The notes under the pieces: generated by a model
Database searches by the model: none
Seen by the model: only the letters and a program-made list of their open reading frames with translations
Told to the model about the DNA's origin: nothing
Source: Sphaerisporangium melleum
GTDB taxonomy: Bacteria > Actinomycetota > Actinomycetes > Streptosporangiales > Streptosporangiaceae
Direction: 5' to 3'
NCBI RefSeq assembly: GCF_014646695.1
Contig: NZ_BMNT01000043.1
Span: 854 to 64,853 of the forward strand
Length of the DNA: 64,000 nt
Shown: piece after piece, positions 59,733 through 64,000 of the stretch
How positions within the stretch are numbered: the stretch's first letter is position 1
Layout of the letters: each line of letters opens with the position of its first letter
Made by a program: the position numbers and the translations under genes

Positions 59733-59759
59733 CATCGGCGCATACGCGCGGGAAGCACG

Positions 59760-59796
59760 CGGAAGGCCGCGCCGGGGACGCCGGCGCGGCCTTCCG
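59760..59796. terminator. Second hairpin in the convergent gap
   Basis: A perfect 16-bp stem (CGGAAGGCCGCGCCGG with CCGGCGCGGCCTTCCG) and a 5-nt loop lie between the convergent nucleotidyltransferase and PRC-barrel genes. Confidence 0.75.
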
Positions 59797-59868
59797 TTCA
59801 CGTGGTCATGCCGACCATCGTGTCGATCTCGGACTAGGTGCGGATTTCGTTCGCGAACCGTCGCCCCG

Positions 59869-59890
59869 GGGCGCCGCGTGCGCGGCGCCC
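59869..59890 (-). terminator. Hairpin after the PRC-barrel gene
   Basis: GGGCGCCGCG and CGCGGCGCCC form a 10-bp stem 13 nt after the PRC-barrel stop on the minus strand. Confidence 0.6.
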
Positions 59891-59903
59891 GGGAACGTGA
59901 CGG

Positions 59904-60269
59904 CTAGAGCGTGCCCGGCCCGAACGGGAACCGGCCGTAGTAGTCGCCGACCCTGCCGCGGTACTCGGGCTCCTTGTAGGAGGCCTCGTCGAACTCGGGA
60001 GCGTCCTTGATCTCCTGCTTGGTCCGGCTGACGAAGACCGTCTTCTCCTGCGGGTCGATCCGGGTGACCGTGCTCGCCGGGAGCATGACCTTCTTACCGA
60101 AGATCCACGGCCCGGTGTCCACGATCAGGTAGCTCGCGCCGACCTCGTACGTGGCGTCGTCCACCGAACCGATCTTCCCGTCCGTGGCCTCCACGTGGTA
60201 CCCGACCACGTCGAAGCTCTGCTGGTTCCCGGTGGCCGTCGGACTGTAGGTCCACAGGTCCTGCTGCAT
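59904..60269 (-). CDS. PRC-barrel domain protein
   Basis: A 121-residue soluble protein with one PRC-barrel domain (DVVGYHVEATDGKIGSVDDA; SYLIVDTGPWIFGKKVMLPA; VTRIDPQEKTVFVSRTKQEI) and a Tyr/Gly/Pro-rich tail. PRC-barrels occur in ribosome maturation, photosynthetic and stress proteins; this short actinomycete form is typically stress-related. The ATG at 60269 has AAGGGAG upstream. A good sigma-B-like promoter lies 44-67 nt before it. Confidence 0.9.
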   Translation of the reverse strand: MQQDLWTYSPTATGNQQSFDVVGYHVEATDGKIGSVDDATYEVGASYLIVDTGPWIFGKKVMLPASTVTRIDPQEKTVFVSRTKQEIKDAPEFDEASYKEPEYRGRVGDYYGRFPFGPGTL

Positions 60270-60312
60270 CTGTCGTTCTCCCTTCGATTGGCTTCGTCGG
60301 GCGAAACTCCAA

Positions 60313-60336
60313 CTACCCGCCGACAGCCCTCGAAAC
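60313..60336 (-). promoter_or_regulatory. Sigma-B-like promoter of the PRC-barrel gene
   Basis: On the minus strand GTTT, exactly 14 nt and GGGTAG lie upstream of the PRC-barrel start. Only the last base differs from GGGTAC/T. Confidence 0.58.
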
Positions 60337-60555
60337 GTCGAAGCGCCAACAGACCGCCCTAACCGTCCGGTAAGCCCTCCGCTTCACCCCTCTTCCCCAG
60401 CACCGACGTCCCGGTCCGCCGGCTCCTCCCAGGCCCTGCCTTCTCCCGCCCTCGTCCTGCCGTTGCCTTCATGTCCCTCGCGCGTCGCCACCGGCCCCCT
60501 GGGCCACCGGCCGTCACAGGCACCCCCGCGGAACCGGTAATCTAGACATGCACGC

Positions 60556-60629
60556 GCGCCGCTAGCTCAGTTGGTTAGAGCAGCTGACTCTTAATCAGCG
60601 GGTCCGGGGTTCGAGTCCCTGGCGGCGCA
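60556..60629 (+). tRNA. tRNA-Lys (anticodon CTT)
   Basis: A 74-nt cloverleaf: acceptor GCGCCGC/GCGGCGC with discriminator A, D-arm with AGTTGGTTAGAGC, anticodon loop CTCTTAA with anticodon CTT, and T-arm CGGGG-TTCGAGT-CCCTG. CCA is not encoded. It has no tRNA neighbour in the window. Confidence 0.97.
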
Positions 60630-60810
60630 CCCCGGCTAATGCCGATGACCTGGGCATCCTCGTTCACCGAGGGTGCCCATTGTCATTTCCCGGGATCTCC
60701 CTGCCGCCCGCCCTCGTGCCGATCGGCGGCGGCCCGGCGTGGCGGGAGCGGGCGCCCCCGCGGCACTCCGTCCCGGCCGCCGCAGGGGCACGCACCGGCG
60801 TCCTCTCAGC

Positions 60811-61698
60811 TCATGCCGTACGACCTGCCTCACTGGTGAAGGTGATGATCGCGGAGGCGAAGGCCGTGGGCTCTTCGATATGTCCCATGTGCCCACTGTC
60901 GTGCAGGAGGACGAAGCGGGAGTGCGAGGTGCCCTGGTGCAGCATCCGCCCCCAGCGGGGTCCGCAGATGAAGTCGTGGGCGCCGCTGATGACCAGGGTC
61001 GGCGTGGCGATGTCGCCCAGCCTGTCGCGGACGTCGAAAGGCGGCTCGTCGGCACGCATGGGATCGACCCAGACCCGCACCGCCTCCCGGAACGGGGCGA
61101 ACTCGGACTCGTGGGCCCAGTAGTCGGCGAAGTAGGCCGGCAGGATGGCGCGCAGCCCCCGGGTACAGGATTCGTCGTCGGTGGCCGCCAGGGTCTGCCG
61201 GAAGGCCGCCGGGATGGCCGCCGCCTCCGGCCGGCCGGGGTGGCGCTCCGGGAGACGGTCGAGGTTTCCGACCGCCTCGTTCCAGAACTCCTCTCCCGTG
61301 CATGGCGAGGTGTCGTACAGGACCAGACCCGACAGGGTGCCGGGGTGGTCAAGCGCATACCGCTGGGCCACGAATCCGCCGTGGGAGTGGCCGAGCAGGA
61401 ACACCTCCGGTACGCCGAGATGGTCGACGATGCCGTGCAGGAACCGGGCGTAGGTGTCGATGCGGTAGTCCTGCGGCCGGGGAAGGCGCCCGGACTCGCC
61501 GGTGCCGATCGGCTCCACGTACACCAGCGTCAGATGCCGCTCCAGTGCGGGCATCCGCAGGTACTCCCAGCCGATCCCGGGCCCGCCCGAGTGGACCAGG
61601 CACACCGGGCCGGTGCCGGCGACGTGGTAGCGCTGAACGGTGCCGTCGATGCTGACGGAATGCGTACCGGGCGCAAGGGGGTCAGAGGCGAAGCTCAC
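60811..61698 (-). CDS. Alpha/beta hydrolase (proline iminopeptidase-like)
   Basis: A 295-residue hydrolase. VCLVHSGGPGIGWEYLR is the oxyanion HGGPG-like motif of prolyl iminopeptidases, LGHSHGGFVAQRYAL carries the nucleophile Ser, GAHDFICGP the Asp and DSGHMGHIEEP the His. It may cleave N-terminal Pro, amides or esters. The start is GTG 61698 with AGGAG 7 nt upstream. The gap to the next upstream gene (61699-61815) shows nothing notable. Confidence 0.88.
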   Translation of the reverse strand: MSFASDPLAPGTHSVSIDGTVQRYHVAGTGPVCLVHSGGPGIGWEYLRMPALERHLTLVYVEPIGTGESGRLPRPQDYRIDTYARFLHGIVDHLGVPEVFLLGHSHGGFVAQRYALDHPGTLSGLVLYDTSPCTGEEFWNEAVGNLDRLPERHPGRPEAAAIPAAFRQTLAATDDESCTRGLRAILPAYFADYWAHESEFAPFREAVRVWVDPMRADEPPFDVRDRLGDIATPTLVISGAHDFICGPRWGRMLHQGTSHSRFVLLHDSGHMGHIEEPTAFASAIITFTSEAGRTA

Positions 61699-61815
61699 GA
61701 AGGTACTCCTCGTAGACGGCGCTGCCCGGAGGGCTCCCCGGGCAGCGCTCGGACGATCGCGCGGCGGCGGAAGCAGATGCCGGTCCGACGCGGTTCAGTC
61801 AAGTGGGACAGAAGA

Positions 61816-63462
61816 TCACCGACCACGCAGAACAGCACGCAGACTTACGCGGTCACCGGGTGAGGACGCCATCCTCGCCCGGCGGCGGTCGGCGGCCTCG
61901 GCGTCACCGATCGCCTCGAACACCTCGGCCGCACGCGCGTGGGCGCGGCGGCTCTCCGGCCTCGGTACCCGGGCACGGCCGCGCGGGTCTCCAGAGCATC
62001 TGCCTGTGGGGAGGACGGCTGCGACCACTCCATCAGAGTGATCGCTTCGGTCCGTATGATGATCTTTATTGTGCCGGCCGGGCGGTGAGTCGAGCCATGA
62101 CGTCATCGCCTGGGTGAGCTCCTCACGGTCGGCCGGAGGTTCCTCCTCGTGCAGCCGATCGCGGGCGAACAGCCGTACGAGCTCGTGGAATCGGTAGCGG
62201 CCCGACCCGGCGTCCTCCAGCAGTCCGAGATCGACCAGCTCGTCGAGGGCGTCCCAGGCGTCCCCAGCCGGAAGGCCGCCGAGCATGGCGGCCAGGGGGG
62301 CGTCGAAGTCCCGGCCGTGCACCAGGGCCAGCCGGCGGAAGACCCGCCGCGCGGGGGCCGCGAGCTGGTCATAGGACGTCCCGAACGCTGTCGCGATCGT
62401 GAGGTCGCCGGCTCTGAGCTGGTCGAGGCGCCGCTCCTCGTCCGCCAGCCGGTGCACGAAGTCGCCGGCCCGCCAGCCGGGCCGGCTCACCAGACGGTTT
62501 CCCACGATCCGCAGGGCCAGTGGCAGGCCGCCACAGAACCTGGCCAGCTCGCCGATCACGTCGCCGCCGTCCCCGGCACCACGCTTCGCCAGGATTCCGG
62601 CCAGCAGCTCGGCCGCCTCCACCGGCGGCAACGGGCCGAGCCCCAGCCGCTGCACCCCCTCCAACCCGGCCAGCGACCGGCGGCTCGTCACGAGCACCCT
62701 GCTCCCCCCGCCACCGGGCAGAAGCGGGCGGACCTGCTCCTCCGACCCGGCGTCGTCCAGCACGACCAGAACGCGTCGTTGCCGCAGCAGCGACCGGTAC
62801 AACGAGGCGCGGTCCGGCGTGTCGCGCGGCATCCGCCGCTCGGTGACGCCGAGCGCGCGCAGCAGGTGCGTCAGGACGTCGCCGGCGGTGAGCGGCCGAT
62901 CGGACATGCCGAACAGGTCGGCGAACAACACCCCGTCCGGAAAGCTCGACCGCAGGACGTGCGCGGCGCGTACGGCGAACGTGGTCTTGCCCAGGCCGGC
63001 CGCGCCCGTGATCAGCGCCACCCCGGCGGCACCCGGTGTGTCTCGCGCGTGGACGAAGTCGTCCGCCCAGGCCAGCTCGGCGGCACGGCCGGTGAAGTCG
63101 TCCACCGATCGCGGCGGCTCGCACAGGCCGGAGGGGCGCGCCCAGTGATCTCGCAGCCGGCCCTCCCGGGCCAGGCCGATGAGCCGCTCACGGTCGTCCT
63201 CGCCCAGCGCGAGCGCCTGCGCCAGCGCGGTGACGGTGCGGTGCTGGGGGCCGGCGCTGCGCCCGCGCTCCATGTCCGACAGGGTCCGGGCGCTGACCCC
63301 GGAGGCCTCCGCGAGCTGTTCCAGCGTGAGACGGGCCGCGTGCCGATGCCGGCGCAGCACTTCCGCGAAGCCGGGTGGAGCGCTGACCGGTCGCTCCTCG
63401 CCGTGCCCTGCCATGCGCGGCTCCGGCTCCTGCGGCCGGTGCCGTACTTCCGTCGTCGTCAT
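61816..63462 (-). CDS. XRE/NB-ARC transcriptional regulator with collapsed C-terminus
   Basis: A 548-residue regulator. An XRE-type HTH comes first (LTLEQLAEASGVSARTLSDM), then an NB-ARC ATPase with Walker A GAAGLGKTTF, Walker B VLVVLDDAG and GLPLALRIVGN, and a winged-helix part (FHELVRLFARDRL). Relatives then carry several hundred residues of TPR repeats. Here only about 80 residues remain, low-complexity in part (RHNKDHHTDRSDHSDG), followed by AHARAAEVFEAIGDAEAADR, which looks like the last TPR of the family. This suggests an internal deletion or frameshift. ATG 63462 is chosen; ATG 63414 is an alternative. Confidence 0.82.
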   Translation of the reverse strand: MTTTEVRHRPQEPEPRMAGHGEERPVSAPPGFAEVLRRHRHAARLTLEQLAEASGVSARTLSDMERGRSAGPQHRTVTALAQALALGEDDRERLIGLAREGRLRDHWARPSGLCEPPRSVDDFTGRAAELAWADDFVHARDTPGAAGVALITGAAGLGKTTFAVRAAHVLRSSFPDGVLFADLFGMSDRPLTAGDVLTHLLRALGVTERRMPRDTPDRASLYRSLLRQRRVLVVLDDAGSEEQVRPLLPGGGGSRVLVTSRRSLAGLEGVQRLGLGPLPPVEAAELLAGILAKRGAGDGGDVIGELARFCGGLPLALRIVGNRLVSRPGWRAGDFVHRLADEERRLDQLRAGDLTIATAFGTSYDQLAAPARRVFRRLALVHGRDFDAPLAAMLGGLPAGDAWDALDELVDLGLLEDAGSGRYRFHELVRLFARDRLHEEEPPADREELTQAMTSWLDSPPGRHNKDHHTDRSDHSDGVVAAVLPTGRCSGDPRGRARVPRPESRRAHARAAEVFEAIGDAEAADRRRARMASSPGDRVSLRAVLRGR

Positions 63463-63570
63463 TTCCGGCTGAACTCCCCCTTGAGGCTGTCGATGACAGC
63501 GGCAAGACGGGGGCGGGGAGCCGAAGTTCGATTCCACCGTTGTGACGCTCAGCACATTCGCGCGGATGGA

Positions 63571-64000
63571 TCACTGAGGCCAGATGCCGTGGAGTTCCGG
63601 TGGTACGACGGCGGTCCGCAACGGGACCGGGTGGAACAGGCGCAGATGCGTCACGCGGCCCCCGCTGAGAGTCATGATCCACGCGACCGACGGCGGGCAG
63701 TGATCGGGGTCGTCCGCCGGGTTGACGATGTCCATCTCCCAGACGGCCAGTGACCGCCCGGCGGCCACGTTCACCGGCCGCTGACGCACCCCGGCGGCGA
63801 GATCGTCGTCCATTCCCCGCTCCAGCAGCGCGGCGTCTCCCATCCGCGTGGCGCCGCTCATCAGGGCGATCTCCGGGGACCAGTCCTCCTTGAGCACCTT
63901 GCCGAAGTCCCCGGCCACGGCGGCCGACAGGGTGTGGCGGGCCTCCTCCCAGCTCGCAGCGGTGCGCAGCCGGGCATCGCTGTGGGCGCCGGCCGCCGTC
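63571..64000 (-). CDS. SnoaL-like protein, 5' end beyond the window
   Basis: At least 142 residues read to the window edge. The C-terminal part (VAAGRSLAVWEMDIVNPADD; HCPPSVAWIMTLSGGRVTHL; RLFHPV) has the cone-like alpha+beta fold of SnoaL/NTF2 proteins. A GTG at 63918 could start it, but the frame stays coding-like further upstream (ASWEEARHTLSAAV), so I treat it as partial. It precedes the NB-ARC regulator on the same strand with a 108-bp gap. Confidence 0.7.
   Translation of the reverse strand, partial: TAAGAHSDARLRTAASWEEARHTLSAAVAGDFGKVLKEDWSPEIALMSGATRMGDAALLERGMDDDLAAGVRQRPVNVAAGRSLAVWEMDIVNPADDPDHCPPSVAWIMTLSGGRVTHLRLFHPVPLRTAVVPPELHGIWPQ

Overview
The window is high-G+C actinobacterial DNA (GTG and TTG starts, ATGA/GTGA overlaps, LAL, SARP and NB-ARC regulators, DUF574, DUF5988, DUF4235 and DUF6458 proteins). 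It best fits a mycelial actinomycete, possibly of the Streptosporangiales; the genus cannot be named from the sequence alone.

Region 1 (1-10311, + strand) is the 3' part of a nonribosomal peptide operon of the pyochelin/yersiniabactin type. It holds the end of one NRPS (A-PCP), a second NRPS with docking, cyclization, cysteine-adenylation, embedded methyltransferase, PCP and TE domains, a saccharopine-dehydrogenase-like reductase, a PchG/Irp3-type thiazolinyl imide reductase, a type II thioesterase and an O-methyltransferase. The first five overlap by 4 nt at each junction. The adenylation code (D-L-Y-N-L-S-L-I-W-K) predicts cysteine, and domain order plus reductase predict an N-methylthiazolidine product, probably a metallophore. 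Region 2 (10517-18892) holds a PEP-synthase/rifampin-phosphotransferase-like enzyme, an ABC exporter with its own two-component system (- strand), a second divergent ABC exporter and a DUF5988 protein. Region 3 (19287-27871) is regulatory: a LAL-type LuxR protein, a soluble histidine kinase with response regulator, a Sfp-type phosphopantetheinyl transferase that could activate the NRPS carriers, and an AfsR-like SARP.

Region 4 (28059-40085) is a compact type VII secretion-like locus: a lipoprotein, a WXG-like helical protein with a partner, a three-ATPase EccC/EssC-type motor, a WXG100-like protein without the W-x-G turn, a large candidate substrate with a Pro/Thr-rich repeat tail, a LysM-like membrane protein and an ECF-type sigma factor. 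No EccB, EccD, EccE or mycosin gene is in the window.

Region 5 (40405-51064) has housekeeping and envelope genes: a DUF574 methyltransferase, an NADPH-dependent FMN reductase, a deacetylase-glycosyltransferase fusion, an esterase, a monooxygenase-like protein, a metallophosphoesterase, an ABC-F ATPase and an NlpC/P60 hydrolase. Region 6 (51191-60269) is rich in small stress and membrane proteins (DUF6458, ChaB, an 11-mer-repeat LEA-like protein, DUF4235, BON, GPGG, DUF6328, DUF1360, PRC-barrel). Several are preceded by sigma-B-like promoters (GTTT-N14/15-GGGTA), the best being at 58992-59016 and 60313-60336. Region 7 (60556-64000) has a tRNA-Lys(CTT), an alpha/beta hydrolase, an XRE/NB-ARC regulator with a collapsed C-terminus and a SnoaL-like gene cut by the window end. 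Many gene ends carry strong GC-rich hairpins, recorded as terminators. No CRISPR array, insertion sequence, rRNA gene or replication origin was seen.
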